A stretch of 64,000 nt of DNA from Paraburkholderia tropica (GTDB lineage Bacteria; Pseudomonadota; Gammaproteobacteria; Burkholderiales; Burkholderiaceae). The stretch spans positions 1 to 64,000 of the forward strand of contig NZ_CAJZAR010000101.1 in the NCBI RefSeq assembly GCF_914484835.1, written 5' to 3'. Positions 8,593-18,014 of this stretch are shown here, piece after piece. A program made the translations under genes and the position numbers. Position 1 is the stretch's first letter. Each line of letters starts with the position of its first letter. The notes under the pieces were generated by a model. It was given only the letters and a program-made list of their open reading frames with translations. It was not told where the DNA came from and ran no database searches.

Positions 8593-10024
8593 GTGTCTGA
8601 GATCGCCGCAGCGAAGCGCAAGCAATCCGCGAAAGAACCGGCCGATCCGGGAACATGGGCGGCGCATGAAGATCCGTCCGCCTTGTTCGCGGGACGCGGC
8701 TCGTTGGCCTCGCGCATCCAGCAGGGCAAAGCGGCGCGTGCGAAAGTGCCGCGTGCGACGCTCGCTGAATGCAGGACAGATGGCCGCGATCCTCTCGTGT
8801 TGCTCGCCGCTTCCAATGTGGGGCGGGTGCCGGAGTTGATACCCATTCGCTACGGGCGCATGGTGGCGAATCCGTTCGCGTTCTATCGCGGCGCGGCGGC
8901 GGTGATGGCCTACGATCTGTCGAAACTGCCGCATTCGGACGTCAACGTCCAACTGGGCGGCGATACCCACCTGGCGAACTTCGGGCTGTTCGCGAGCCCC
9001 GAGCGGCGCATGCTGTTCGGTCCCAACGATTTCGACGAAACGCTGCCCGGCCCATTTGACTGGGATGTGCGCAGGCTCTCCGCGTCGTTTGTGATCGAAG
9101 CGCGCGAACGCGGACTCGCGATGCGTGAGCAGCGCGCGGTCGTGCGCCGGCTCTGCGAGACGTTTCGGCAACGGATCGCCGAGTTCAGCCGCATGGATAC
9201 GCTCGACGTCTGGTACTACCAGTTCAGGGCAGCGAGCATGCTGGAGATTGCCGGTTCGCTGGAGGAAAGGAGAAAGGAACTCGCCGTCATTACCAAGGCT
9301 AGCCGGCAGTCGTCCCGATCGGTGATGACGCATGCGACCGAAGTCGTCAACGGCAAGCTGCGCATCAAGGACGTGCCGCCGCTCGTGTATCACATTCCCC
9401 TTGAGAGTCCGCACGATCATAAGCAATACGATGCAATGGTGAGGCGTTTTTTCGCCGACTACCGGTTGACACTGCCCGACGACAGGCGCGCGCTCTTTGA
9501 TCGCTACGAGCTGGTGGATGTCGCCATTCGCGTCGTTGGCGTGGGGTCGGTCGGGACGCGCTGCTACCAGTCGCTTTTCATGGCCGATGGCGCATGCCCC
9601 TTGTTTCTGCAGTTGAAAGAGGCGCGCGCTTCGGTGCTGGAGGGATATTTGCCGCCCAGCCGTTTTCCCAATCACGGGCAGCGCGTCGTGAACGGACAGC
9701 GTCTGCTGCAATCGGCCAGCGACATTTCACACCGGCAATGACTTCTATGTGCGTCAACTGCGCGACATGAAGGGCGCATTCGATTTCTCCACATTCGATA
9801 TCCATGATCTCGACGAATACGCCGTCTCGTGCGCTCACGCGCTGGCCCATGCGATGGCGAAAGCGGGCGACCCCGCGTTATTGCTCGGCTATATGGGAAA
9901 GTCGGACGCGTTCGACGAAGCCATCGAGCGATTCGCGCTCGCTTATGCCGAGCAAAACGAAGCGGATTGGACGGCTTTAAAGACGGCGGTCAAGTCGGGA
10001 GGTATCCAGGTCATTCGTGAGTGA
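8593..10024 (+). pseudogene. DUF2252 family gene with a frameshift
   Basis: The frame starting at GTG 8593 (VSEIAAAKRKQ, with GGGGAG upstream) encodes about 382 residues of DUF2252, a kinase-like-fold family of unknown role. Hallmarks are QLGGDTHLANFGLFASPE, FGPNDFDETLPGPFDWDVRR and VGVGSVGTRCY. It stops early at 9739-9741 after LLQSASDISHRQ. The missing C-terminus (NDFYVRQLRDMKGAF, then SCAHALAHAMAKAGD) continues immediately in another frame to TGA 10022-10024. The join lacks several residues expected between SASDI and NDFYVRQ, so this looks like a small out-of-frame deletion near 9725-9735 rather than a single-base miscall. The gene sits between a SulP transporter and an ion-channel gene; the C-terminal half could still be made only by reinitiation. 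Confidence 0.8.
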
Positions 10025-10071
10025 TGCGAGAGCGCACGGGCACCGGAGTCGGCTCGATTACGGAGTCAATC

Positions 10072-10512
10072 ATGTTGCACAACGTACTGGTCGCCACCCC
10101 GGTCATGCTGCTGTGCCTGCTGCTGCAAGGCGCGGTCGTGACCATCTGCCTGCGCCGATACGCGGGGCTGCGGCATGCTTACCAGGGCAAGGAGCCGCTA
10201 TGGATGGATGCGTTCCTGTTGTCCGCTGTGATGCTGCTGACCTTGCTCTGCAACTTCGCGCAGATGGCGATCTGGGCGGCGCTGTTCATGGTCCTGGGCG
10301 AGTTTTCCGACTTCGTCACGGCGCTATACCATTCCGGTGTCAACTTTTCCACGCTCGGCTATGGCGATATCGTCATGTCCAGGCACTGGCGCATGCTCGG
10401 ACCTATTGAAGCTGCGAACGGCATCTTGATGTTCGGTGTCTCGACGGCTGTGATGACGGCTGTGGTCATGGACGTGATCAAGTACCACGGGGCGCGTTTG
10501 AGGCAGGAGTAG
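10072..10512 (+). CDS. Two-transmembrane potassium-channel family protein
   Basis: The 146-residue protein carries a pore signature TLGYGD at residues 94-99, the K+ selectivity filter of ion-channel-2 (TMEM pore) proteins. Hydrophobic segments lie at about 3-26, 45-78 and 105-135, around a pore helix ALYHSGVNFS. No cytoplasmic RCK or cyclic-nucleotide domain is attached. ATG 10072 is preferred because GGAG lies six to seven bases upstream; the frame is open back to 10021, where a GTG overlaps the end of the DUF2252 gene. Short channel proteins of this type follow SulP or Mg2+ transporter genes in several proteobacteria, but the physiological role is unknown. Confidence 0.75.
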   Translation: MLHNVLVATPVMLLCLLLQGAVVTICLRRYAGLRHAYQGKEPLWMDAFLLSAVMLLTLLCNFAQMAIWAALFMVLGEFSDFVTALYHSGVNFSTLGYGDIVMSRHWRMLGPIEAANGILMFGVSTAVMTAVVMDVIKYHGARLRQE

Positions 10513-10690
10513 CGATGTAGAGGCTACACGGAAAATGCGCTAATTTATCTTATGTTAAATAAACCAACCGAATAACCCCCTCACCGATCCCCGGCATTTT
10601 GGCGTAACAGAACCCGGCAAAAATGACGGTAATATGTGTCACTTTTGCGACGGCGCGAGCGGCGCGCCGTCGAATCCGAGGTGATGCCCT

Positions 10691-11317
10691 ATGTTCGGCC
10701 GGTTCATGCCCAGAGACGGTAATTTCTTCGAGATCTTCAATGCTCATGCCCGTTATATCGTCGACGGCAGTCATGCGCTCGAAAGACTGATCGAGCACAT
10801 CGACGACGCGGAGCGACACCGGCGGAATATAAAAATCATCGAGAAATCCGCAGACAAACTGACGCGTGACTGCAACGACCTGTTGCACAAGACATTCATC
10901 ACGCCACTGGATCGCGACCAGATCCAGCATCTGATCAATACGCTGGATGACATCATCGACGTGATTGAAGACGTCGCGAACACGATCACGCTGTACGACG
11001 TGCGAGCGCTGCCCGACGATGCGATCGAGTTTGCGCGTCTGAGCACACGAACGGCGATTCAGGTTCAGCAGGCAGTCAGCCTGCTTTCCGACATGAAACA
11101 GGCTGATCAAATCCTGCAGTGTTGCAAGCAAATCGACGAACTCGAATCGGAAGTCGACAGATTGCTGCGTATCGCGATTTCGCGGCTGTTTCGCGAGGAA
11201 GACGATGTCAAGACGCTGATTAAACTGAAAAGCGTCTATGAACTGCTCGAGACCATTACCGATAAATGCGAGGTCGCTGCCAAAATCATTCAGGGTATCG
11301 TGCTGGACAACGCCTGA
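10691..11317 (+). CDS. DUF47 (PhoU-like) phosphate-transport accessory protein
   Basis: This 208-residue, mostly helical, soluble protein belongs to the DUF47/PhoU-like family. Telling parts are RDGNFFEIFNAHARYIVDG, KLTRDCNDLLHKTFITPLDR, DDIIDVIEDVANTI and the C-terminal LKSVYELLETITDKCEVAAK. DUF47 proteins are normally paired with the low-affinity phosphate transporter Pit and are thought to modulate it. Here the partner downstream is a Na/Pi cotransporter-type protein that has its own PhoU domain. GAGGTGA precedes the ATG with good spacing. A TGTCAC half site at 10637-10642 lies upstream and may belong to a PhoB site, but the full box is poor. Confidence 0.85.
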   Translation: MFGRFMPRDGNFFEIFNAHARYIVDGSHALERLIEHIDDAERHRRNIKIIEKSADKLTRDCNDLLHKTFITPLDRDQIQHLINTLDDIIDVIEDVANTITLYDVRALPDDAIEFARLSTRTAIQVQQAVSLLSDMKQADQILQCCKQIDELESEVDRLLRIAISRLFREEDDVKTLIKLKSVYELLETITDKCEVAAKIIQGIVLDNA

Positions 11318-11406
11318 ACGTATTTCCAGATACCGCAAGATCAATCGCCATTCCCCCGCTTCAACCCGCCAGACGCCGATTTTTTATCCCCTCGAATAAT
11401 CCCAAT

Positions 11407-11426
11407 CTGTGTAACACTAGTGTCAC
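11407..11426 (+). promoter_or_regulatory. Possible PhoB box or other dyad upstream of the Na/Pi symporter
   Basis: CTGTGTAACACTAGTGTCAC lies 67 bases before the GTG of the Na/Pi cotransporter gene. The right half (GTGTCAC) matches the conserved end of the E. coli Pho box and the left half keeps TGT. The sequence is also nearly symmetric (TGTG..ACACT / AGTGTCACA), so it could be an operator of another kind. Phosphate control is plausible from the gene content but not proven by this degenerate match. Confidence 0.3.
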
Positions 11427-11492
11427 ATCCAGGCGCCAATCGCCAGGCGCCCTTCAACCGGGCCCATAAGTCATGCTGTAACGTCGCCTATC

Positions 11493-13160
11493 GTGTTGAT
11501 CCTTCTGAATCTGCTTTCCGGCGTGTCGCTTCTGGTGTGGGGCACGCACATCGTCCGCACCGGCATTCTGCGCGTGCTTGGCGCCGATCTTCGTGCGATC
11601 CTCGGGCGCAGCACGGGTAGCCGGCTCAAGGCCTTCCTCGCCGGTCTGGGCGTCACCAGCCTCGTGCAAAGCAGTAACGCCACGGCGGTCATCATTTCGT
11701 CGTTCACCGCGCAAGGCATGGTGTCGCTGGCGAGCGGGCTGACCATCATGCTGGGCGCCGACGTTGGCACCGCACTCATGGCGCGGGTGCTGACACTCGA
11801 TCTCTCGTGGCTGTCGCCGCTGCTGATACTCGTCGGCGTACCGCTTTTTCTCACGCGCAAGCAGACGCGCGTCGGTCAAACGGGGCGCACGCTCATCGGG
11901 CTCGGTTTGATCCTGCTGGCCCTTCATCTGATTGTGGAAGCCGCGCAGCCCATGATGCAGGGCACCGGCGTCAGGGTGATGTTCAGCGCCCTGACCGGCG
12001 ACACGATGCTCGATGCGCTGGTCGGCGCGGCCTTCGCGATGCTCTCGTATTCGAGCCTCGCCGCCGTGCTTTTGACGGCGACGCTCGCCTCTTCCGGCGT
12101 CATTTCGCTGAAGGTCGCATTGTGTCTCGTGGTCGGCGCCAATCTCGGCAGCGGTCTGCTCGCGCTGATGAGCGCGTTGCCTCAAAACGCCGCTGCCCGC
12201 CGCCTCGCTGCGGGCAGCTTCGCATTCAAGCTGCTCGGCGCGGTGATTATCCTGCCGTTCGCCTCGTTGCTCGCACGCGCATTGCCGGTCCTCATTGCGA
12301 ATCCGCGCGAGGCCGTCGTCGGCTTCCATCTGATCTACAACACCGTGCGATGCTGCGCCTGTCTCACCATGGTCGACCGGGTCGCCGCCATCAGCCGTCG
12401 GTTGTTGCCGGACCGCCCATTGGTCACCGGCGAACTGCGCCCGCTGCATCTCGATCCCGCCGGGCTCGCGACGCCGGGCCTCGCGCTCGCCAACGCATCG
12501 CGCGAAGTGCTGCGGATTGGCGATATCGTCAGCGTGATGCTGGAGAACGTCTCGGAACTGCTCAGAAGCAACGATCTCGCCGTCGCGCGCGAAACGATGC
12601 GGATGGACGACGACGTCGACCAGTTGTACGCCGAAGTGAAAAACTATCTGACGCTGATCTCGCGTGAACAGCTGGATGAAGCCGAGAGCCGCCGCTGGAC
12701 GGACATCATTTCCCTCACGATCAATCTCGAACATGCAGGCGATATCATCGAGCGCATCGTGAGCGACATCGAAGAGAAAAAGATCTCCCAACGGCTCGCA
12801 TTCTCCGAGCAAGGGTTGGGAGAACTCGACGATCTGCACGCGCGTCTGGTGAGCAATCTGCGGCTCGGACTGTCGGTGTTTCTGAATAACGATTTGCGTT
12901 GCGCGGAACAGCTTCTGGCCGAGAAGGAACGTTTTCGCGATCTGGAGCGCGTGTATTCGCACAAGCATCTGGACCGGCTTGCGGGACAGTCGCTTCGCAG
13001 CGTGGAAACCAGCGCCTTGCATCTGGATCTGATCAGCAACATGAAGCGGCTGAATTCGCTGTTCTGCTCGACGGCCTATCCCGTACTCGACGCGGCAGGC
13101 GCCCTGCATGAAACCCGGCTGCGCAAGCGTTCGCTGGACAGTCTGCACACGAAGGAGTGA
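11493..13160 (+). CDS. Na/Pi cotransporter family protein with C-terminal PhoU domain
   Basis: The 555-residue protein has the NptA/YjbB architecture. An N-terminal membrane part of two repeated halves carries the QSSNATAV signature (about residues 59-66) and a second-half region YSSLAAVLLTATLASSG near 185. A PhoU-like helical domain fills about residues 330-540 (SLTINLEHAGDIIERIVSDI). Proteins of this family move phosphate with Na+, in E. coli mostly outward. The start is GTG 11493; no strong ribosome site is visible. It follows the DUF47 gene by 175 bases, and the two form a phosphate-handling pair. The end converges with a LysR gene 81 bases away. Confidence 0.85.
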   Translation: MLILLNLLSGVSLLVWGTHIVRTGILRVLGADLRAILGRSTGSRLKAFLAGLGVTSLVQSSNATAVIISSFTAQGMVSLASGLTIMLGADVGTALMARVLTLDLSWLSPLLILVGVPLFLTRKQTRVGQTGRTLIGLGLILLALHLIVEAAQPMMQGTGVRVMFSALTGDTMLDALVGAAFAMLSYSSLAAVLLTATLASSGVISLKVALCLVVGANLGSGLLALMSALPQNAAARRLAAGSFAFKLLGAVIILPFASLLARALPVLIANPREAVVGFHLIYNTVRCCACLTMVDRVAAISRRLLPDRPLVTGELRPLHLDPAGLATPGLALANASREVLRIGDIVSVMLENVSELLRSNDLAVARETMRMDDDVDQLYAEVKNYLTLISREQLDEAESRRWTDIISLTINLEHAGDIIERIVSDIEEKKISQRLAFSEQGLGELDDLHARLVSNLRLGLSVFLNNDLRCAEQLLAEKERFRDLERVYSHKHLDRLAGQSLRSVETSALHLDLISNMKRLNSLFCSTAYPVLDAAGALHETRLRKRSLDSLHTKE

Positions 13161-13241
13161 CGCAGCGCACAACGCAGCGACCGTGCAGCGGGTACACGCA
13201 GACGTACCTCATTCGCGTAGCACACGCGCCCTTGCGCGCGC

Positions 13242-14141
13242 TCACCGCGCTCGCGCAAACTCCACAAACCGGTCCGCTGCCGGGTTGTGCATCGTCGACG
13301 GATGCGCGAGATGCAGCGGCGCGCTGAGTCCATGCGCGCGGCTCAGCGGGCAAAAGACCACGTTGCCGTGATCGTAGTGCCGCATCGACGCCGGGACCAG
13401 CGTCACGCCCAAACCCGCCGCGACCATATGAATGCCCGTAAGCATGCGCGGCACCTCGCGCGCGACGTGCGGTAGAAAACCCGCGCGCTTGCAGGCGGCG
13501 AGAAAATCCGCGTACATGCCGGGCGCGCCGGGACGCCGCACGAGGATGAAATCTTCGTGCGCGAGCGCTTCCAGCGGCAGTGCGGGCGGCTCGCCCTCAC
13601 CGCTCGCGAGCAGCGCATGTCCACGCGGCAGCACCACTACCATCGGCTCGTCGAGCAACTGGACGAACGACAGTTCGGCGGGCGTTTCCACGGGCTTGCG
13701 CAGAAAAGCCACGTGAATCTGGCGCGCGAGCAGACGCTCGATCAGCTCGGCGGCGTTGAGTTCCGCGAGTTCGATTTCGATGCCCGGCTGCGCCGCGCCG
13801 AAGGCGCGAATGATCTCCGTCGTGAGCGGATGAAAGCCCGCCGAACTCGTCAGGCCGATCGCGATCGTCCCCAGTTCGCCGCGCGCGATCCGGCGTGCGT
13901 GCGACACGCCCTGCTGCAAGCTCTCCAGCACGAGCGTGGCGGTCTGCGCGAACGCTTCCCCGGCTGGCGTGAGTTCGACGCCGCGCGGCATGCGCACGAA
14001 CAGCTCGCAGCCCACTTCTTCCTCCAGCAGCCGGATTTGCTGCGAAAGCGGCGGCTGCTGCATCGCCAGCCGCTCGGCGGCGCGCGTGAACTGACGTTCC
14101 TCGGCGACGGCGAGGAAATACCGCAAATGGCGTAGCTCCAT
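13242..14141 (-). CDS. LysR family transcriptional regulator
   Basis: The 299-residue product starts with the standard LysR winged-helix (MELRHLRYFLAVAEERQFT, AERLAMQQPPLSQQIRLLE) and continues into a periplasmic-binding-like effector domain (GTIAIGLTSSAGFHP). The gene is divergent from the porin-hydrolase-symporter unit starting at 14348, and a perfect 8-bp dyad lies between them. That is the usual arrangement for a LysR activator and its target operon. The N-terminus resembles BenM/CatM-like regulators that respond to small carboxylates, but the ligand cannot be read from sequence. Confidence 0.9.
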   Translation of the reverse strand: MELRHLRYFLAVAEERQFTRAAERLAMQQPPLSQQIRLLEEEVGCELFVRMPRGVELTPAGEAFAQTATLVLESLQQGVSHARRIARGELGTIAIGLTSSAGFHPLTTEIIRAFGAAQPGIEIELAELNAAELIERLLARQIHVAFLRKPVETPAELSFVQLLDEPMVVVLPRGHALLASGEGEPPALPLEALAHEDFILVRRPGAPGMYADFLAACKRAGFLPHVAREVPRMLTGIHMVAAGLGVTLVPASMRHYDHGNVVFCPLSRAHGLSAPLHLAHPSTMHNPAADRFVEFARAR

Positions 14142-14195
14142 CGTTTCAGGCTTCCTGACTCTGTGACGGGATCGGCGGGCGGAGCCGCGGCGCGG

Positions 14196-14220
14196 CTCCC
14201 ATATTTTTAACGTATGGGAG
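14196..14220. promoter_or_regulatory. Dyad in the LysR/porin divergent promoter region
   Basis: Arms CTCCCATA (14196-14203) and TATGGGAG (14213-14220) are perfect inverted repeats around a nine-base AT-rich centre. The span and the ATA...TAT inner bases fit a LysR recognition box. A second, GC-rich inverted repeat (GGAGCCG / CGGCTCC, 14181-14199) overlaps its left edge. The dyad lies between the LysR start at 14141 and the porin start at 14348. Confidence 0.55.
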
Positions 14221-14347
14221 GGTCATCGAATCGATATTTTACATCTATCGGTCGCGCCACTACGATGCGTGGACTTCGCCCGAACGCACTCGCGATGCGG
14301 CGAAGACCAACCACGCAACGACGTCACAACAACAATCGGAGACCACC

Positions 14348-15457
14348 ATGAAAAAGCACACCGCTGCCGCGGCCATTCTCATTTCGGGCTGGAGCGCGGC
14401 CCACGCGCAAGGCGAAATCGACGAGGCGCTGCAACTGGCGACCGGCGGCGCGGGCGCGAGCGCGGGCTCGGTCACGCTCTACGGCGTGATCGACGCGAAC
14501 GTCGAATTCCTCTCCCACGCGAGCGCCACGGGCGGCTCGCTCGTGCGCGAAAACTCGGGCGGCATTCACAACTCGCGCTTCGGCGTGCGCGGCAGCGAGC
14601 CGCTCGGCGGCGGCAACAGCGCATGGTTCGTGCTGGAGTCGGGCTTCAACAGCAACGACGGCACGCAGGCGACGGCGGGCACATTGTTCAACCGCACCGC
14701 CGCCGTCGGCTTGTCGAACGACCGCTTCGGCTCGCTGTCGTTCGGCCTGCAATACACGGCGATGTACGACATTCTGTTGCGCTACGATCCGATGTCGTTT
14801 GCGCAGCAGTACACGTGGTTCCCGACGACAGGCTCGTCCGACGACTTCGCCTTTCGCGCGCGCAACAGCAATTCGGTCAAATACGTGGGCCGCCTGGGCG
14901 GTTTGACGGCCATCGCCGACTACAGCTTCGGCGGCGACGCCGACTCGTTCCAGAGCAGCGCCGCGTACGGCGGCGGACTCGACTACGATGGCGGCAGCTT
15001 CGGCGTCGCCCTCGCCTACGACTACCGCAACGGCGCGATCAATTCGAGCGGCAAGTGGACGAAGTCGCGCAACTACAGCGTGTCGGCGCGTCAGAGCATC
15101 GGCGCGATCGAACTGCTCGGCGGCTACGAACACTATCTGTACAACCCGACGAAAAGCGCATCGGAATCGCAGGCGCTGCTGTTTGCGGGCGCGCGCTATC
15201 CCGTGATGCGTCATCTCAAGTTGACGGCCGCGTATTACTACGACCTCAACAAGACGCCCGGCACCTCGAACACGTGGATGGGCGTGCTGAGCACGCAGTA
15301 CGAACTGTCGAAGCGCACCTCGCTGTACGCGACCGTTGCCTACGCACAGGCGACGCGCTACGCGGATGGCACGTACACGCCGGTCGGCACCAGCGACAGC
15401 ACGGCCTTCGGCCCGAACCAGACCGGCGTGACGCTCGGCATGTTTCATCGCTTTTGA
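14348..15457 (+). CDS. Gram-negative trimeric porin
   Basis: The 369-residue precursor begins with a lysine-rich signal peptide ending in AHAQ (residues 1-21). It has the beta-proteobacterial porin pattern SVTLYGVIDANVEFLS near the mature N-terminus, GLQYTAMYDILLRYDP in the middle, and a terminal F (GMFHRF), the outer-membrane assembly signal. About 25 extra residues rich in Gly and Ala lie between the signal cleavage site and the first strand. The gene leads a plus-strand unit with two hydrolases and a symporter, so it probably admits the same compound. Confidence 0.9.
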   Translation: MKKHTAAAAILISGWSAAHAQGEIDEALQLATGGAGASAGSVTLYGVIDANVEFLSHASATGGSLVRENSGGIHNSRFGVRGSEPLGGGNSAWFVLESGFNSNDGTQATAGTLFNRTAAVGLSNDRFGSLSFGLQYTAMYDILLRYDPMSFAQQYTWFPTTGSSDDFAFRARNSNSVKYVGRLGGLTAIADYSFGGDADSFQSSAAYGGGLDYDGGSFGVALAYDYRNGAINSSGKWTKSRNYSVSARQSIGAIELLGGYEHYLYNPTKSASESQALLFAGARYPVMRHLKLTAAYYYDLNKTPGTSNTWMGVLSTQYELSKRTSLYATVAYAQATRYADGTYTPVGTSDSTAFGPNQTGVTLGMFHRF

Positions 15458-15516
15458 TGTTCGCAACGCCCGTGCAACGCGCGGATCGCACGCAACCGTT
15501 TGATGGAGTGGTACGC

Positions 15517-16653
15517 ATGACACGAAATCCTGAGGGGCCGCCGCCGCGCGATGTGGCTGCGCAATCGCCCGCCCGCACCAAGGCGTTTGCGCGCATCGCG
15601 TTCGCCACGGCGGCGTCGGTTGCCGTGGCGCTCGCCTTCACCGGCGCGCCCGCGCACGCGGCGCTCGCCGACGCCGCGCACGTCTATTCGCCGCATCTGC
15701 GGCCCGTTGCGCACATCTCGGACACGCGCATGCGCATCGACACGCCGGGCGGCCCCGCCGAATTCGCGCTTTACGTCTCGCGCGACTGGGACCAGCCGCA
15801 GCCCGGCGTGACGCGCGCGATCATCGTGATTCACGGCAAGCTGCGCAACGCCGACACCTATTTTCACAGCGCCGAAGCCGCACGCGACGCCGCGGCGGCC
15901 CAAGGCGCGAACACGGCCGGCACGCTGCTGATCGCGCCGCAATTCCTCGCGACGCTCGACTTCGCGGGCCGCGACAAACCCGCCGATCTGCTGCGCTGGG
16001 ACGCCAACGGCTGGATGGCCGGCGACGCCGCCGTCGCGCCGCAAGCCGTGAGTTCGTATGCGGTGCTCGACGCCATCGTCGCGCGGCTCGCCGACCGCAC
16101 GCGCTTTCCCAACCTGCGCCACGTGATCTTTGCGGGCCACTCGGGCGGCGGCCAGGTCGTGCAGCGCTACGCCGTCGCGGCGCGCGATCTCGGCGCGCTC
16201 GCGCAGGCTGGCATCGACGTGCGTTACGTGGTGTCGAGCCCGTCGACGTATGCGTATTTCGATGCCGAACGTCCCACGCCCGTCGACGCCCGCGCCTGCC
16301 CCGATTTCGATACGTGGAAATACGGCATGCAGCAACGCCCCGCTTACCTCGCCGACCGCACGCCCGCGCAACTCGAAGCCGCGTATGCGCGGCGCCGCGT
16401 GACGTATCTGGTCGGCGGCAAGGACGACGATCCGCAGCAAAAGGCGCTCGACCGCAGTTGTCCCGCCGAGGCGCAAGGCCCGCAGCGGGTCGCGCGCGCG
16501 CAGGCGTACTTTCGCTATTTGCAGGCGCGCCATCCGCAGGGCTTCGAGCAGACGCTGCATGTCGTGCCGGGCGTCGGTCATAACGGCGCGCGCATGTTGA
16601 CGTCGGCGTGCGCGCTCGCGGCGATGTTCGATACGCCGGGGTGCGCGCCATGA
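15517..16653 (+). CDS. Exported alpha/beta hydrolase
   Basis: The 378-residue product, from ATG 15517 (MTRNPEGPPPRD, GGAG upstream), has a long N-region, a hydrophobic segment at about 30-48 ending in AHA-A that looks like a signal peptide or membrane anchor, and an alpha/beta hydrolase fold. IIVIHGKLRNADTYF is the oxyanion-hole strand, the nucleophile elbow is AGHSGGGQ with Ser as nucleophile, and PGVGHNG carries the likely catalytic His. Its stop overlaps the start of the symporter gene in an ATGA. A clear paralogue encoded at 18011-19090 lacks the export signal. Ester or amide cleavage is likely; the substrate is unknown. Confidence 0.75.
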   Translation: MTRNPEGPPPRDVAAQSPARTKAFARIAFATAASVAVALAFTGAPAHAALADAAHVYSPHLRPVAHISDTRMRIDTPGGPAEFALYVSRDWDQPQPGVTRAIIVIHGKLRNADTYFHSAEAARDAAAAQGANTAGTLLIAPQFLATLDFAGRDKPADLLRWDANGWMAGDAAVAPQAVSSYAVLDAIVARLADRTRFPNLRHVIFAGHSGGGQVVQRYAVAARDLGALAQAGIDVRYVVSSPSTYAYFDAERPTPVDARACPDFDTWKYGMQQRPAYLADRTPAQLEAAYARRRVTYLVGGKDDDPQQKALDRSCPAEAQGPQRVARAQAYFRYLQARHPQGFEQTLHVVPGVGHNGARMLTSACALAAMFDTPGCAP

Positions 16654-18014
16654 GTTCACTTCGTTCTTCGCCCGCTGCGCCGGCTGCACCCACTGCGCTG
16701 AACGCGCTGTCTCCCACCATGGTCCGCCGCGCGATCTTTTCCTCGGTGCTCGGCAACGGACTCGAATGGTTCGACTTTCTGATCTACGCGTACTTCTCGA
16801 AGATCATCGCGCAGGTCTTTTTCCCGGCGGGCAGCGGCTTTCTTTCGCTGATGCTCGCGCTCGCGACCTTCGCGATCGGTTTCGTGGTGCGGCCGTTCGG
16901 CGGCATTCTGCTCGGCCTCTACGCGGATCGCGCGGGCCGCAGCCGCGCGCTCTCGCTGATCATCATCTCGATGGCGGTCAGCACGCTGCTGATGGGCCTC
17001 ACGCCCGGTTACGCGCATATCGGCCTCGCCGCGCCCGCGCTGATCATCTGCGCGCGGCTGCTGCAAGGGCTCTCGGTGGGCGGCCAGTTCGCGACCGCCT
17101 CGGCGATGCTCGTCGAGTACGCGCCGCCCGGACGCAAGATGTTCTACGGCAGCTTCAACATGTCGGCGCAGTCGTTCGCGCTGCTGCTTTCCTCGGGCAC
17201 CGGCTATCTGCTGACGACGCAACTCACGCACGCGCAACTCGTCGCGTGGGGTTGGCGCGTGCCGTTTCTCTGCGGTGCGCTCGCGGGGCCGATTGGCTTT
17301 TATATCCGCCATCGCGTCGCCGAATCACCGGAATTCGTCGAGCTGCGCGCGCACGAAGGCAAGCCGCCGCGCGTCACGTTGCGTCAGTTCTTCCGCGACA
17401 ACGGCCGCGCCGCGCTCTGCGCGATGGGCGTGATCGCCGTCGGCGCCGCGACCAACTACGTCTGGCATTCGTATATGGCCGTCTACGTCGAGCGCGAGTT
17501 GCACTTGCCGCTCGCCGTTGCCTTGCGCGGCGCGTTCTTCTGCGGCGTGCTGAACCTGTTCCTGTTTCCGATCGCCGGATGGTTGATGGACCGCTTCGGC
17601 GCGTACCGGCTGTTCTATCCGGTGACGATCGCGTGGATGGCGTGCGCGTATCCGCTGTTCGTCTACGTGGTCGCCGCGCCGTCGGCCGGACGGCTGTTCG
17701 TCGCGCAGGTGATCTCGACGGTCTTTCTCGCCGCGATGTCGGCCGGTCACCCCGGCATGCTCGCGACGCTCTTTCCGGTGCGCAGCCGCTCGTCGGGCGT
17801 CGCGCTCTCGTACAACGTCGCGGTGACGCTGTTCGGCGGACTCGCGCCGTTCACGATCACCGGACTCACGCGTCTCACGGGTTCGAGCCTCACGCCCGCG
17901 TTTTATCTGATTTTCGCGGGGCTGTTCTCGCTCGTGCTGGTGGCGGCGTCGCGACGCGGCCACCGTGGCGCCGACGACAGCCGCCTCGCCTCGCCACGGA
18001 GCCCTGCTGCATGA
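16650..18014 (+). CDS. MFS transporter of the metabolite:H+ symporter type
   Basis: The 454-residue protein has about 12 membrane segments and the signatures of the MHS (proline/shikimate/citrate-like) symporters: SVLGNGLEWFDFLIYAYF at the first helix, GFVVRPFGGILLGLYADRAGR around loop 2-3, and LLQGLSVGGQFATA in helix 5. These importers take up carboxylates or amino-acid-like compounds with protons. The ATG at 16650 overlaps the preceding stop and the TGA at 18012 overlaps the next ATG, so it is translationally coupled to both hydrolases. It probably imports the product of the exported hydrolase. Confidence 0.85.
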   Translation: MSSLRSSPAAPAAPTALNALSPTMVRRAIFSSVLGNGLEWFDFLIYAYFSKIIAQVFFPAGSGFLSLMLALATFAIGFVVRPFGGILLGLYADRAGRSRALSLIIISMAVSTLLMGLTPGYAHIGLAAPALIICARLLQGLSVGGQFATASAMLVEYAPPGRKMFYGSFNMSAQSFALLLSSGTGYLLTTQLTHAQLVAWGWRVPFLCGALAGPIGFYIRHRVAESPEFVELRAHEGKPPRVTLRQFFRDNGRAALCAMGVIAVGAATNYVWHSYMAVYVERELHLPLAVALRGAFFCGVLNLFLFPIAGWLMDRFGAYRLFYPVTIAWMACAYPLFVYVVAAPSAGRLFVAQVISTVFLAAMSAGHPGMLATLFPVRSRSSGVALSYNVAVTLFGGLAPFTITGLTRLTGSSLTPAFYLIFAGLFSLVLVAASRRGHRGADDSRLASPRSPAA

